Shown in pieces: positions 25,501 to 36,845 of a DNA stretch of 64,000 nt (position 1 is the first letter of the stretch; each line of letters opens with the position of its first letter). The stretch comes from Phoronis australis (taxonomy: Eukaryota; Phoronida; Phoronidae). Position numbers and translations under genes: made by a program. The stretch spans positions 339,291 through 403,290 of the forward strand of contig NMRA01000080.1 in NCBI GenBank assembly GCA_002633005.1, read 5' to 3'. Under the pieces are notes generated by a model. The model had not been told where the DNA came from. It saw nothing but the letters and a program-made list of their open reading frames with translations, and did no database searches.

Positions 25501-28500
25501 CCTGTGACTTGTTATCTAGGTGCCATCTTAGCACTATTCTCATGAAATAATTTCCTGGAACCTCTTTCCGTCATTCATGGTAATCAGTTATAAGAACTGA
25601 CATGCCAGATAAAGGTAGATTTTGACTCTGTTTAGTTGAATTCTAAACTTGAGTGCTTTGGGGCTCTTGCAAAGTCATGGTAGCCTTTTTCCAACCTCCA
25701 GCATGAAGACAACTTTGTGCAAGCCGAAAATGGAGTGAAGTTTGTGACTGTATTGAATTTTCCTTACTTTTCGGAGGAATGGCATTTCTAGATGATATTT
25801 AGAGAGTCAATTGATGCCTTTCAACGGAATAGTCAGTGACATACCGGGACCAGTCGACCACTGCAGCAGTGGCCATTTTGTCCTATTGTCCAGTTGTCCC
25901 ATTGTCCCAAAAATCACCTGTCATATTTTGATCAAGTTTGGCACTTTTGTTTACTTTCATTTTGCAAAGCAGGCAACAAGATTATTTCTCGCAATTTAAA
26001 ACCTATTTGATAGTGTATTCAGTCTCACGACTGTCCCTTGCCTATGTTAATTTTATCAATGAATAGTGAACAAGGAAATTGTATTTAACCTTGAATGATT
26101 TTGACCTTGTGGTGCATGACTGTAAGCATGGTATTACAGGTGCAACAATGATGGACTGCTCTGTGCATCATTTAAGGAAATCCAGAGCACTTAGTCTGTG
26201 TGCTTCGATCAATGCCTTATAAGGGGTTTCTCAGGGAGCTGTTTTAGTACATGGATCGTGGAGTTGGAGGCAAATTAGGTCCAAATAATGCTTTAGTATC
26301 CAATGTTGATCTTTGTTCCTTTCTTTAAGATACATGCAGTGTTTCCCTGAAACAGGTTGTAAAGGTTATAAAAGGCAGTCTTCAGAATTCTGTAACTGAT
26401 AGCCTTTTGTGCAGCCACCAGGGCTCTGTTACATGGAGTTTTTGTCTGCTTCCTGGTTTGTCAATGTAATAACCACAGGTAAGACTTGGAAGGATGGGTG
26501 TGGGTGACAGGTTTGTCTTTGAGTGGAAGCTCATGTATCTATGCTCGACTTGTAAACTGTTTATATTGGAATACTGAAGATTGACTGCAAATGGGAAACT
26601 GGCAGTGGCAATTCTTTTCTTATTTTGGACAAAAATAATTGCCAATATTATAATTTTTTTATTCGCAAAGGTTGATAGGGTTGTTGGGATTAATGAGAGC
26701 TACTAAGACTGCATCCTACATGGTACAGTAATTGAAAATTGTTGAGAATTTTCAAACATTTTGGGACCAAACGTTCTCAGCTAAATTGCAAACCATTTTA
26801 GCATTGTTTTTCATGTGGTTTCCTTCTTGGTCATTGCCTGTTGAAAACTACTTTCTGGAGTCTTTGGGTGAAGGCTTTGTTAGTTTAGTTTTTTCCAAAG
26901 GAGTGCTGACTATAACAGCAACAACAACAACAACAACAACAACAATTGTGTGAGAATGTTCGTAGTAATTGCAAGCTCTGCAATTTACTGTTTTTGACAA
27001 ATTTTAGTGGTTCAAACAAGCAGGTGATATCTCAGCTGTACAGCTTGGGGTACCAGTATTTATGATTAAGAAAATAGATTGTGGATATGGAGTTACTGGT
27101 ATCTTCATTCTTGTCAGCAGCAACATTATGTGGACAGGACATGCTCATTTAGGTACCTAGTATTAGCTAAATGTAGGTGAAAAAAAACTGGAATGATATG
27201 GATTTCTTTTCCATGTTTGACTTGCGGTTAACAAAATGCTGCAAATATTTTTGCTAAAGCTGAAAATGGAATTGCCATCGTATACTTGGGATAGCTTTGT
27301 CTTAGCTGTACAATGTCGATCCCGAATTTTGCGATGTATCTGGGAGGTCAGGTGAAGATTTTCATAAAATTTGCATGAGTTGAATTTGCAGGAGTTGTAT
27401 TTTCGCTCAGCTCAAAGTTCCGTGGCATGGTTGTTCTAGTTTGAGCTCTCAGCCCTTCAATATAAGTTGGACTTCCTCTTACTAGGGTAAAATCACTTGT
27501 ACGTCTAATACACGAGTTTTTCTAGAGTGAGATTTGTTATATTACGCCATCCTTTTTGTTAAGCTCAGAAGTGCCATCTATATTGCAGATGGAGCACTGG
27601 TTTTGTTTCCTGGTGTTAGGAATCCTATATTATTAGCTTAAGATTAAGGTTTAGTGCTCCATGGTCCTGTAACGGTGCCATATCTAACTTAGTTATTGTC
27701 TGTAAGAAGACCTTTGCTATGCTGCTAAGGTAAATTTATTTGCTTAAAAGCGCTTACGTCACACCAAGATCATAGTATTGTCAGCATGCATTGGCACCAT
27801 TTGATTACTGACCAGGAAGTTGAGCCCATGTAATGTTCTTGTATAAAGCTGTGTTTTGCACTCCAGGGTCAAGGGTCATTGAGGTTATATCATGACCGTG
27901 ACATGCACATTTTTTCCAGCTATGCTAGAGTTGATGTGATTGGTTGCTGCATCGTGATGGCCGCTGTGCAGCAACTTCCTCATCGAGTGTTAATTAGTGT
28001 ATGTGCCAGGCAGCACCTGGGCCCTTCATGTGTCTATTGTACATACAACACAGCTTCAGCACGTGTACTTGCTGACCAAAGTAAAAGTAGCGGAAATTAT
28101 TTACTGTCGCATCATTTTCTTTGTTCCGCAACTAATTTAGCCTTGCTAATAACATGATGCTTGTGGCGTTGGATATTACCAGTTTAGTATGATTGTCTGG
28201 CATTTCTCATCAATGTTTTATCGCGTTAGAGCATGAGTTAATCGGCGGAGAGTGGTAATGTGTACCACACTAGAAAGTGGTATTGTGTACCATGTTATGA
28301 AGTGCTAATGGTTATCACAGAGGAGAGTTGTATTGTGTACCACGTTACAGGGTGGTAATGTGTACCATGTTAGAAAGTGGTATTGTATACCTTGTTACAA
28401 AAGTGTTAAAAATGTTTATCACAGTTGAGAGTTGTATTGTGTACCACAGTACAGAGTGGTAATATTTACCACCATAGAAAGCGGTATTGTATGAAAATGT

Positions 28501-31500
28501 TTCTCAGTAAATTTGAACTGTATACCACGTTGCAGAGAGATAACAGGTACCATATTGTAGTTGCACCACTTTAGGACTAGGTGGGAAGAGTGGTGTTCTG
28601 CACAGGATTTATGGACTTGACAGCACAGTTTTTCAGGAATTGTTGATTTCGAGAAGAATTAACAAAACTGTCACAGATATTTTCCTGAACAGGTTGATTT
28701 TATTATTTCGTCATTTGCTCAATGAACTTTGTCGTAAACATGCTAAAAAGGCGATAAGACTGAACAAAATGCAAATGAAACCAATTTGAAAAGTTGCCTG
28801 AATCAAATAATGAGAAAATGAATTCAGAAAGGTTTTGCTAGGAGTAAGTCCAGGGAGTATCACTTCGATAAGTCGACTAACCATGGGTCTGCTTTGGGAC
28901 AGTTACATATTGACAGTTTTGGACCCAGCAAGAAAAGCAATACCCTGTACAGTTCTACCATTGTGTTGCATCTTTGTACAACACCTCGCATTCTTTTGCA
29001 GATCAAGATCTCCTCACTCAGCTAGAAAAGGAAGGGGTCCTAACGTTCACGCCGTCGCGTCGTATCAACGGGAAGCGTGTTGTGTGCTACGACGATCGCT
29101 ACATCATCAAGCTAGCCTCGGAAACGAACGCCATCGTCGTCTCCAATGACAACTATCGCGATCTACTGAACGAAAGCCCTGAGTACAAGAAAGTGATTGA
29201 CGAGAGACTACTGATGTATTGTTTTGTCCAGGACCAGTAAGTTCTGGAATTATGAATATTAACTTTGCTATGGTGGGCACGTTACTTGTGATAGACAGTT
29301 ATTGAGGGGGCACAATTCTAACGATCTCCCCCTTTCATCCTAATAGCACACCTTTCAGTTTTCCTATTCCCTATGGATACCCTTTTTGAATTGTAGAGAT
29401 ATCGAGGAGAGTCCAGGAATTTGAGTTTCGGTTCCTGTGACTTCAAGCAGAATTCTTTTGCACCATGTTGTTTGAGGAGGTATGCTCGATTGCCGCAAGC
29501 CTTATTTTGTAGACAAAATAGACTCACATGTCTTTCGAGGATGTTGTTTCTTTGAGAACAGTCCTAAGATTGGTTAATAAAAATTAAGTATTTCTCTTTT
29601 GCTAAACACAGGCAAATTCCTTAGAAAAAAGTGTGCCACATAGGTCTTCCCTTGTTGTCTTAGAAATTACGAAGTTCATAGACCCAGGACACTTGCAGCT
29701 AGAAATCATGGCTTATGGAACAGAAAGAATGAATTCTATTCCATTAATTCAACATTCTAACCTCATCGACGAATCAGCCGCCGTTTTGCTTGTTATGCTA
29801 GTAGTAGGTACCGAGCATACTCGCGAAACACTCTCCTTTGGCTCGCGTGATTTTGTGTGGTCATGCTTGTTTTTGACATTTTTGCATCCACGGAATATTC
29901 AATGTTACTGTACACCACTTGGGATACTCTTGCTCTCATCTAAGTTTAAGGGATGCACGAATGTTTATTTTAATTTCGCATTTGTATTTTCCCGCTCGTC
30001 AATATGACCGCGGAAAAACCCAGGTAAAATGACCCAAATAATTTCCGTGCCTGGATAACGCATATAGAAAAACCCATGAAAAAAATTGTGGGATAAATAA
30101 AAGTTGTCGTGTTACTAGTCAAACCACGAGTTTGTGTTCTCTGTTATGCTTGTCAGCAATCTTAGCAAATCGGGATGCTTTGAGGTGGAAAAACTCATGG
30201 AAAATCAAGATTATATGGTGGAAATTTCATGCAAAACCCGTGGAAATGAAAAGAAGCAATACAAGTGGCAATGCTGGTTCGATTGTTCAGGAGATATTTT
30301 CAATAAAGGCGATAACATTTGCACTTGTCAAACCTAATTGAGTTAAAATTTTGAAATGGTGCTAGGAAAATATGCTCGCTACTAGGATCTACCCTTATTT
30401 ATGAAGCACTCTTGATAAATGAATTTTCACTTGTGTTCTGTCATGGCCTGAATGATTATTTTATGTTATGAATGATTGTTTGTGAAGATGTTATTGCCAG
30501 GTGTAAACGACAGTCTTCAATTACTCACAGGTGTGTCCCAAGATTGTAGTCATCCTAGTTGTGCCCGCACCCTGTGGCTTTAAGAGATCAATGTACATTA
30601 TAATAATAACATTGTTTTATTCATCAAAACCCGACTGGGATGTTAATTTTACTTTAGTTAAACCTTCTATAAACTGGCTGTAAAGTCAGGCAAGGGAATC
30701 CCAAACCTCTGGCCTTGTTTAACTAGGAAAATAAAAAATATATTGCTTTAAATGTCTTCCCTCATATTTGGAACTTCTACAATTTTTAAGTAAAACTTGA
30801 CTAAGCCTGTATGCCACTTGTATGACTACTGACAAACAAGGCAGAAACTGAATTAAAACTAAGGTGTGACCACAACATTCATTTTGCGTTGTTATTGAAA
30901 ATAAAACTGGTTAACTATTAGAGTGTTATTTGATCATGGTGGAATTTCCCAAAAGATTTCGATTTTCAGTTTCATTTTTGCCGTGGTTGTTTGCAGAATT
31001 GAAATTTGGTCACATGCCAAAGTTCCTGTCGTTCTCCAGTTCGAATGTGTCGGATCTTTTTGTTTTGCTGCTTGTCAGTTGCCAATTGAAAGCAGTTTAC
31101 TTATTCCTACTGTCTCGCGAACATGCTGTGATATTTGCCTGTTGTTTGCTATGCACATGAAGCCAGGCTTTCCTCTTTGAAAACGATAAAATGGTAGGTG
31201 TTGCTTTTGAAAGCTTGGGTAGCAGTCTGAATTTTTTTTGCGTTGTGGACCCTGTTGTCCACCCACCAGTATGCGGAAGAATCTCATTCAATTTTGGACA
31301 AAATCAATGCCAACGTTTTCCAAAGGGTTTTAACAATGCTATGAATGCTCTCAATTTCTGATGATTGGTGTAGACTTAAAATGACCGATTCCATTTCGTT
31401 GGTTCTACCAAAAAAGAATTCTTTCGCTTGTCTGCGACACTGTTACCTAAATTGGTGAGATTTTACTGTTATTGATGGAATGACCAAAATTGCCAATTGT

Positions 31501-34493
31501 CTCATGACAGATAATGCCCTCATAACTAGTGTCCATTTCTGGTTATATGCCCACCCATGAATTTTTGGATTTGGAAATTTCCCTTAACCACCCTGGGGGT
31601 TAGTCAAATGTTTACTGTAGCGCTCATCTGTTTGTCAGTTTAAAGATTTTATGTTAGTTTTACCAAGAAGTTATATAGAAAAGAAGGAATAAAACTTGAA
31701 TACGAAATCAAATAAATAGGCACTGGTCATTTACAGGTATCCTGGATTTTGAGAACCTGTTCGAAGCGTGTTATTCTGTGGCAACTGGCTCTCGAAATCT
31801 GAGAACCCTTTATTAAAGTGACTTTTATCTTATAATACATACAGAGGATGATGGGTTTACTCACTAAAATTAATTTCAGGGCTTCGTCTATGTTTTCCAT
31901 CTATTTTGTGAGTTTTCCCAGCTCCGTTACAAACTCAAACTTGGGGACATATCTCCTATTTTTTTCTCACGGAACGTGTTTCTCTCCCCCTAGTTTCATG
32001 CCACCTGACGACCCTCTGGGTAGAAATGGACCCAGCCTGGAGAACTTCTTGCGGAAGGAACCCACTGTACCTGGTCCCGTGCCGGCTCCGTGTCCCTATG
32101 GCAGGAAGTGCACGTACGGCAACAAGTGCAAGTTCTTTCACCCGGAGCGAGGCCTGAAGCCGCAGAAGTCGGTTACAGAGAGCATACAAGAGGTGTCTCG
32201 CCAGAGGCTTCAAGAGATCTGCGAAAAAGATGCCAAGAAGTTGGTAACAAAAGGTTAGAGAGAACACAATAGTGTGATGTGGATTCTGTTGTATTTGCAA
32301 TGTGCAATTTGTCCAGCCACGATTATTGTTTAAAACATAGCTCTTTGTTGAGACAGTATGATGCGACTTCTGACTAGTTAAACTTTAGAGTTTTCTTTTT
32401 AATTTTGCTCCAATTTTAGCTAAAAAGCAATGCAATGATTTTGATGAAAACTTCAGGAAAAGTTGACAATGGGAAAGAGGGTCTAGCTTGTAGCGGCGTG
32501 GCTTATCTGCAAAACAATAGGAAAACGTCGCAGTAAATTGCAACAGTACTTACGTAACAGTATTATTGCAGTGCTTGAGGCCGAATGTGCAAATATCTTG
32601 AGTTAGAGCTATTTAACTCGGGAATATATGCAGTTAATAGGTATTACAGTTACAATGTATTACGACGAACTGCTTGGACTCGTGTAATTTGCTGCTTTGT
32701 TGATGTGTACGTGTCGTGTAAACGGTCGATTCGCTTTTTTATAGAACTACGTTTTATTAACGATGTTGATTGTTGGCCAAATTAATAGGAAGAAACTCAG
32801 AACAATTGTTGTCAGCCTTGTGTGTTTACATAAGACATTCCAACGTTTCGATGAAAATTACTCCACCATTTTCAAAGAAAATATCCAACCACCCCTAGTA
32901 TGGTCATATTTTCAGTATACTCGCGAAATTGGTGTCAGCTTTGAATACATCGTTATTTAATTTTGAGCAAGAGGGCTATGAATGATAGTTACTCTCATGC
33001 CTCTAGCAACTGTAAACAAACTCAGTCTTGAATAAGTCAGTCAAATTCAATGAAGTACCACAGTTGTTGTAACCTGCAAGTGATTCGTTTCAGTTGAGAC
33101 TGGTGGCAAGCAGACGATGAACAGCAAACGGCTGGCTGCGAGGACCATCACGCAGGTCAACTCCATCCCAGATTATAACAGTCAGTCGGTACCACCTCCC
33201 TTGCCATCAAGGTCCCATGAGAATCCTCCACTCAGTCAGTCGACACCCCATGTCCGCAGTGCCGAATGTCTACTGGATCAGCAGGAGACTGTGTCTAAAG
33301 CGTTTACTGGGAGTAGAAGAGGCCCTACTCTAAAGGTGTCTCTGTCAGGTAATGAGAAGACCAACGGACATCTACTTCATCACTGGAACTCTGATCTGCA
33401 TGACACTCTGCGCCCCACAAACTCTGACCCCAACCTGTTGTTTTCAGGTATTGATGATGGTGGTCATTTGGCCCTGGCCAAAAAATTGTCCGATGAAGGG
33501 TGCCAGGTGCCCTCTAGTGCACAGGTCACCCTGAGAGCAAAAGGGATGTCCTCACCGAAACCTTTTGACACTGGTGACATTAGTAATATTCACAGGAAAC
33601 TGCAACGTCAGCTAACACTTAAAGGATCTGAGGATCCTCGTGTTAAACAGCATTATCCAGATGTCCAGTCACAGCCACACTTACAGAGTCAGCTTGGCCA
33701 TAGGCAATTTCAAGAGAGCACAAGCTTCCCATTAAGTGACTCGTTTCTGAGCCACAGCAACTCATTTTCGTCAAATAACTTCTCATCGTTGCCAGAAAAA
33801 CTGCACCCTAATGCCGCCAACAAGGCGCCTGGTTTTGACCGGCACTCATTGCAGAGCCCCGTCGAAATGCGCAATAGCTGGCCAGACACCGCACGGCAGC
33901 AACGGCACACCCAGAGTCACATTCTCAGCCAGCATGGAGGTCTGTCACCATTGGTGGGTCGGGGAACTTTGCCCTACCCAGAGACGGACCAGAATAGTCG
34001 AGGGACTTGGCCCTCGAATTCATTCAACAATGCTTACCAACAGCACAGACCGTTCTCACCTTACCAGCACGAGTTCTACCATCAGGAAATGTCAGGAGCC
34101 TCTTCACCTGTTGTCTTGCAACAGTTCTACCACCAAACGCATCCAACACCGCCAGTACAACAACAACAGCAGCAGCAGCAGCATCATCAACATCAGCATC
34201 AACATCAACAACAGTACTGTCCTGAAACCTATCCAGTGACCTATTCGCCGTTCGCTCCACCTTACGCATCACCCTCATCCCCACAGCCCCCGTCTCTCCC
34301 TCCGAGGGCTGTGACCATAGTACAGCCCCCCGGGTTTGATGACGGTGCCCCCATCCTTCCACAGGATCCGCGCTACAACATGTACTACTACTTGATTGGA
34401 CTGTTCGCCGAAGAGAAAGTACGAAAGGTGATGAACAGGTATCCAGAGGAAAGGAACCCACAACAGATATGCGCTCACATACTCAACATGTGA
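8236..34493 (+). CDS. ZC3H12: ZC3H12/Regnase-like endoribonuclease, 6 exons, with N-terminal KH-like region
   Basis: Spliced model joining 8236-8460, 20712-21406, 24912-25051, 29002-29236, 31994-32253 and 33094-34493. Total 2955 bases, 984 residues plus stop; all five introns are GT-AG and phase-consistent. Seen in the translation: KH-like region about 20-148; UBA-like helices 217-260; NYN/PIN nuclease about 295-455 with D300, N303, D384, D385 and D403 at the metal-binding positions known in Regnase-1; CCCH zinc finger C465-X5-C471-X5-C477-X3-H481; Gln/His run 874-892; conserved C-terminal domain about 941-984. Known for the family: a cytoplasmic endonuclease that cuts stem-loops in 3' UTRs of immune and growth mRNAs. 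The KH-like part is typical of the sister family N4BP1/KHNYN, not of vertebrate ZC3H12A-D. The ortholog group is certain to family level; which vertebrate paralogue is closest cannot be told. Confidence 0.93.
10481..10557 (+). repeat. (AC)n microsatellite
   Basis: About 77 bases of AC repeats, broken by a short GCAC run and one AT. Confidence 0.98.
16218..17494 (+). repeat. Dispersed element with eight CTCF-core-like motifs in an ABCABCAB order
   Basis: Starts at tttttatgcgcccacatatt and ends at gcgcatttcaacgctctgcg. Inside, cores of the form GYGCC-MYC-TAGTG(G/T) recur at 16406, 16557, 16697, 16845, 16990, 17128, 17270 and 17385, spaced 115-151 bases. The bases around them fall into three types repeating A-B-C: A reads tgccc..tagtggcaattt, B reads accacctagtggccatttt, C reads gcctcctagtggcagttttg. 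A second copy lies inverted at 49603-50686, which fixes the ends. The first part holds the hairpin CCACATATTTATATGTGG. No protein is encoded. Confidence 0.8.
20382..20470. mobile_element. Tiny foldback/MITE with 22-23 base terminal inverted repeats
   Basis: TACCGTAATCGTTCGG-TTAACG at the left and its complement (one extra base) at the right, 89 bases in all. It sits about 240 bases before exon 2 of the ZC3H12-like gene. Confidence 0.75.
20712..21406 (+). CDS. ZC3H12: ZC3H12-like exon 2 (residues 76-307: rest of KH-like, UBA-like domain, start of NYN)
   Basis: The acceptor is a textbook pyrimidine tract, tgctgctttctttcag, ending at 20711; the donor is AG|gtaaga. The frame is open 129 bases further upstream, but that part is hydrophobic and lies before the acceptor, so it is intronic. 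The exon begins KYVLSL, completes the KH-like fold around [11 protein letters not shown] (110-120), passes a Ser/Asp-rich linker (about 149-216), then the UBA-like helices with [11 protein letters not shown] and [10 protein letters not shown] (217-260). It ends on the first nuclease strand, [10 protein letters not shown], with catalytic D300 and N303. The last two bases AG join C of exon 3 to give serine. Confidence 0.93.
21407..24911 (+). other. Intron 2 of the ZC3H12-like gene
   Basis: gtaaga ... ctgtag, 3.5 kb, phase 2. Nothing further recognised inside; the open frames have no domain. Confidence 0.85.
24912..25051 (+). CDS. ZC3H12: ZC3H12-like exon 3 (NYN core, residues 307-354)
   Basis: The coding frame is [16 protein letters not shown], then FVPQWRKE, matching the segment after DGSNVAMS in all Regnase nucleases. 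Acceptor ctgtag at 24911, donor G|gtaagtgg. The exon starts with the third base of the serine codon and ends with the first base of D354, so it joins exons 2 and 4 without a shift. It is too short to stand out as an open frame; recognition is from the family sequence and splice sites. Confidence 0.92.
26915..26945 (+). repeat. (CAA)n microsatellite
   Basis: About ten AAC/CAA units. Confidence 0.95.
28250..28490 (+). repeat. 25-base tandem repeat with a four-unit higher order
   Basis: Units start gtggtaatgtgtaccac (A), gtggtattgtgtacca (B), gtgctaatggttatcacag (C) and gttgtattgtgtaccac (D), and run A-B-C-D-A-B-C-D-A-B. Most units hold the dyad GTGGTA...TACCAC. A degenerate tail reaches about 28555. 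Confidence 0.8.
29002..29236 (+). CDS. ZC3H12: ZC3H12-like exon 4 (NYN catalytic acids, residues 354-432)
   Basis: Acceptor ttcttttgcag, donor CA|gtaagt. Encodes [19 protein letters not shown], then VCYDDRYI with the adjacent metal ligands D384 and D385, then [10 protein letters not shown] with D403. These are the four-acid signature positions of Regnase-1 (its D141, D225, D226 and D244), so the nuclease is predicted active. The exon ends two bases into the histidine codon that precedes FMPPDDPLG of exon 5. GC content is clearly above the surrounding intron. Confidence 0.95.
29237..31993 (+). other. Intron 4 of the ZC3H12-like gene
   Basis: gtaagt ... cccctag, 2.76 kb, phase 2. Holds a short foldback at 31741-31808 related to the one at 181-290; otherwise nothing recognised. 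Confidence 0.85.
31741..31808. repeat. Short foldback related to 181-290
   Basis: ggattttgagaacctgtt pairs imperfectly with aactggctctcgaaatct across a loop of about 25 bases. Confidence 0.45.
31994..32253 (+). CDS. ZC3H12: ZC3H12-like exon 5 (end of NYN, CCCH zinc finger, residues 432-519)
   Basis: Acceptor tctctccccctag; encodes [19 protein letters not shown], the conserved tail of the nuclease, then the zinc finger [17 protein letters not shown] (C-X5-C-X5-C-X3-H). Known role of the finger in the family: it helps bind single-stranded RNA beside the cleaved stem-loop. Two donors are possible: TTG|gtaaca at 32243 (phase 0) and AAAG|gttaga at 32253 (phase 1). Only 32253 fits the phase of exon 6, giving VETGGKQTM across the junction, so it was chosen. 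Confidence 0.93.
32254..33093 (+). other. Intron 5 of the ZC3H12-like gene
   Basis: gttaga ... cgtttcag, 840 bases, phase 1. No feature seen inside. Confidence 0.85.
33094..34493 (+). CDS. ZC3H12: ZC3H12-like exon 6 (low-complexity region and conserved C-terminal domain, residues 519-984)
   Basis: Acceptor gattcgtttcag at 33093; stop TGA at 34491-34493. Most of the exon is a Ser/Pro/Gln-rich disordered region with motifs such as [19 protein letters not shown] tract at 34158-34214 encodes a 19-residue Gln/His run. The last 44 residues, from [12 protein letters not shown] through [14 protein letters not shown] to ICAHILNM, match the conserved C-terminal domain of ZC3H12 proteins. The large final exon after a run of small nuclease exons is also the usual gene shape of this family. 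Confidence 0.95.
34158..34214 (+). repeat. CAA/CAG/CAT tract coding a Gln/His run
   Basis: In-frame trinucleotide tract within exon 6: about eight glutamines, then alternating histidine and glutamine. Likely length-variable. Confidence 0.95.
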
Positions 34494-35333
34494 GTGTTGT
34501 GCGCAAAACACTCATCATTACAACTCACTGAAATATATCACGAGTGTGCACGACTGTATAAACTGGGCATTTAAAAGGACAATTTGGAAATATCAGCATG
34601 CCAGTATTAACCCAGACAATTATGGTGCTTGTGCACTACCAGCTTGTGGATGAAGGATCCAGATGCAAATACCGAATCTTATATAACAGCACTTAAATTT
34701 AAAACAAACTGAGCGTGGCTGTATGAAAAGACAGCCATAGAACTGTGGGGAATGAGAGAGGTCAGGTTTACCAATGGTGTTGGGACCTTCAAGTTCAAGA
34801 CGTGAAGAATTTGTGTCGCAGTTATTTTTTTCGTGTTCGTTTTGAGGATAAAGCAAATCTCACGTGATGGTTCATTGTCTGTTAACTTGGTAAATGTATG
34901 TAATGTGATGCTCGTTTTGCTTTTAATTAAGACTAATTCTGTTATGAACAGGATCAGGGAGTGGCTTTATTTGATTCGGATTGATACCTTATAACCATTG
35001 ATCAGCTAAACCTCAGTTGTGTGGTTGGGGAGCGGACTGGAACAGTTTAATATGTTTACCAAGTCTCTTTATTATTTAACTGCCAAAGAGTTTTTGGGTA
35101 AAACATTTCAAATGATTTAGTGATATTTTTGCCTTATAAGCTCGTTTCTTCGGCCAAATTTCAAACTTCGACAAATGTTTTCAACACTTTTTGAAAAATT
35201 CCAGATCTACGGGTCGATAGTGATTACTGTAGAATTCATTTTTTGTATTCCCCAGACCTGATATTTATTTACTAACCATATATACTCCCTATATACTCTA
35301 AATTCCTTCACAATTTGGGTTACCTTTAGACTG

Positions 35334-35339
35334 AATAAA
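35334..35339 (+). terminator. Candidate proximal poly(A) signal
   Basis: AATAAA 840 bases past the ZC3H12-like stop codon. Use of this site would exclude the UAU hairpins from the mRNA. Confidence 0.3.
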
Positions 35340-36783
35340 TGGACAATTTAGTATGCTTAAGTGTAAATTTAAGGTATATGCTCAAGGAGCACTGTGAGAT
35401 GAGTCTATTTTCACCTGTTTGTATTTTTTCCATTTCTGATGAGAGCATCGTTAACATTGTCATTGTGAATACGTGTATGTTGTGGAGACTTAAAAGCTAT
35501 ATTTTTAGAGGCCATATTCCGTGCTAGAGACACTGCCGTGAACTTTCGATTTATTATTTTCAACTGAATGTGCGTATATTTGCTTTTTTGTGGGTACCGC
35601 TGGATCGGAAACAAAACTGTTTCATGCACATTTGCATACAGGGGAATGGGAGATATTGTATGACTGGTAGGGTGTTCTTCTGGGTTAGAGCCAAAGACTT
35701 GTTAATTTAAAAAAATAAAAACTCTGGCCTTGGGCTTCAAGTTGAGCATTGGCACTGAAAATGAAAACTTTTTGAAGTCAGAAATGTTTTCCCAAACGAA
35801 AGAAGACCATGTTCTTATTGCAGTTTATATTCAGGCAAATCGTGTACATTTTGGGAGTTGAAATAATGTTCTCATGAGCTGAAATGACGTTCCCATGAAC
35901 TGAAGTGATGTTCACATGGTAGCATAAAAGAACTAAAAGCTTCAACTGTTTTATGATCCAAAGCGCTAACTGGGTCAAACCGAAATGGCAATTTCAAAAT
36001 GGAATAAATCAAGTTTGTGTCCGTGAGTCTTCCCTTTGATAGTCAAGGAACTTCATTCAGTCTACAACTTATGTAATTAGGAATACTGTCTGGCTGTATT
36101 AAATCCCAAAACAAAGGGATCCACTCCAAAACACAAACATATTACAATGGTTTGCATAGATGGCATTGCATGGAGATTTGACTTAATTATATGTATGTAT
36201 AATTGAACCGAAAAATGGAAGTTTGGAAATAACGGGATTAAAGCTAACTAACCCGAATGAGTATGGTACTTCTGAATCACGTTCTTCCCTGCTTTTTATG
36301 CGTTGTCTCGTGGTCCAGTGGATTACTTAAACTTGGTAGGAATAAAACGACAAAACTTTTCACGAGAGCATTCATACTGGGATACATGCACACCGTCAGA
36401 TGTTGCCAACTTCAGTCGAGCATCATCAGTTGGTGATTAATGATTGTACAAAAAACTACAGTACATCACCCTCTGTAAGAATCACATAGAATGCAGTGAC
36501 ATCAAGGTCATGCTGTTTGCTGTGGAACCATTTCTTGGTTGTATTGTGGCCGATGATGCTGGACCAAAGTTCATTGAAATGTCGTACAGTCTATATCCAA
36601 ATATACACTGTGCATATGTATATATCCGAATACGAATATTCTTGGAAAAGTTTTTTATTTTATATAGCTAAAAATTGATATTATATCACTTGAAACTAGT
36701 TTTCTATAAAAATGTGTGTTGCATATGCTGGATATTGTACAAATGCCCGCAAATTATTGCCCAAGGTTTGAAAGTTAAGTCAA

Positions 36784-36818
36784 GCAGGTGGTTTTCTATT
36801 ATATAGAATTCAACCTGC
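36784..36818 (+). promoter_or_regulatory. Hairpin with UAU triloop in the presumed 3' UTR (first)
   Basis: TTCTAT, loop TAT, ATAGAA form a perfect 6-bp stem with a three-base loop at 36794-36808. Around it GCAGGT (36784-36789) pairs with ACCTGC (36813-36818), so about 13 of 16 positions pair. Regnase-1 is known to bind and cut stem-loops with pyrimidine-purine-pyrimidine loops, UAU above all. The base pairing is seen; use as a target is inferred. Confidence 0.55.
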
Positions 36819-36828
36819 ACCAGTTTGT

Positions 36829-36845
36829 TGTCTATTATATAGACA
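36829..36845 (+). promoter_or_regulatory. Hairpin with UAU triloop in the presumed 3' UTR (second)
   Basis: GTCTAT, loop TAT, ATAGAC form a perfect stem, plus a flanking T-A pair (36829 with 36845). It lies only 20 bases after the first hairpin and has the same loop and a nearly identical apical stem. Two such hairpins in a row suggest a paired recognition element. Confidence 0.55.

Larger units (their letters stand above)
25052..29001 (+). other. Intron 3 of the ZC3H12-like gene
   Basis: gtaagt ... ttttgcag, about 3.95 kb, phase 1. Contains a CAA microsatellite (26915-26945) and the 25-base higher-order repeat (28250-28490). Confidence 0.85.

Noticed and set aside
32244-32250. Alternative donor TTG|gtaaca for exon 5
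   Set aside because: Phase 0 does not fit exon 6, whose frame needs phase 1; gttaga at 32254 fits.
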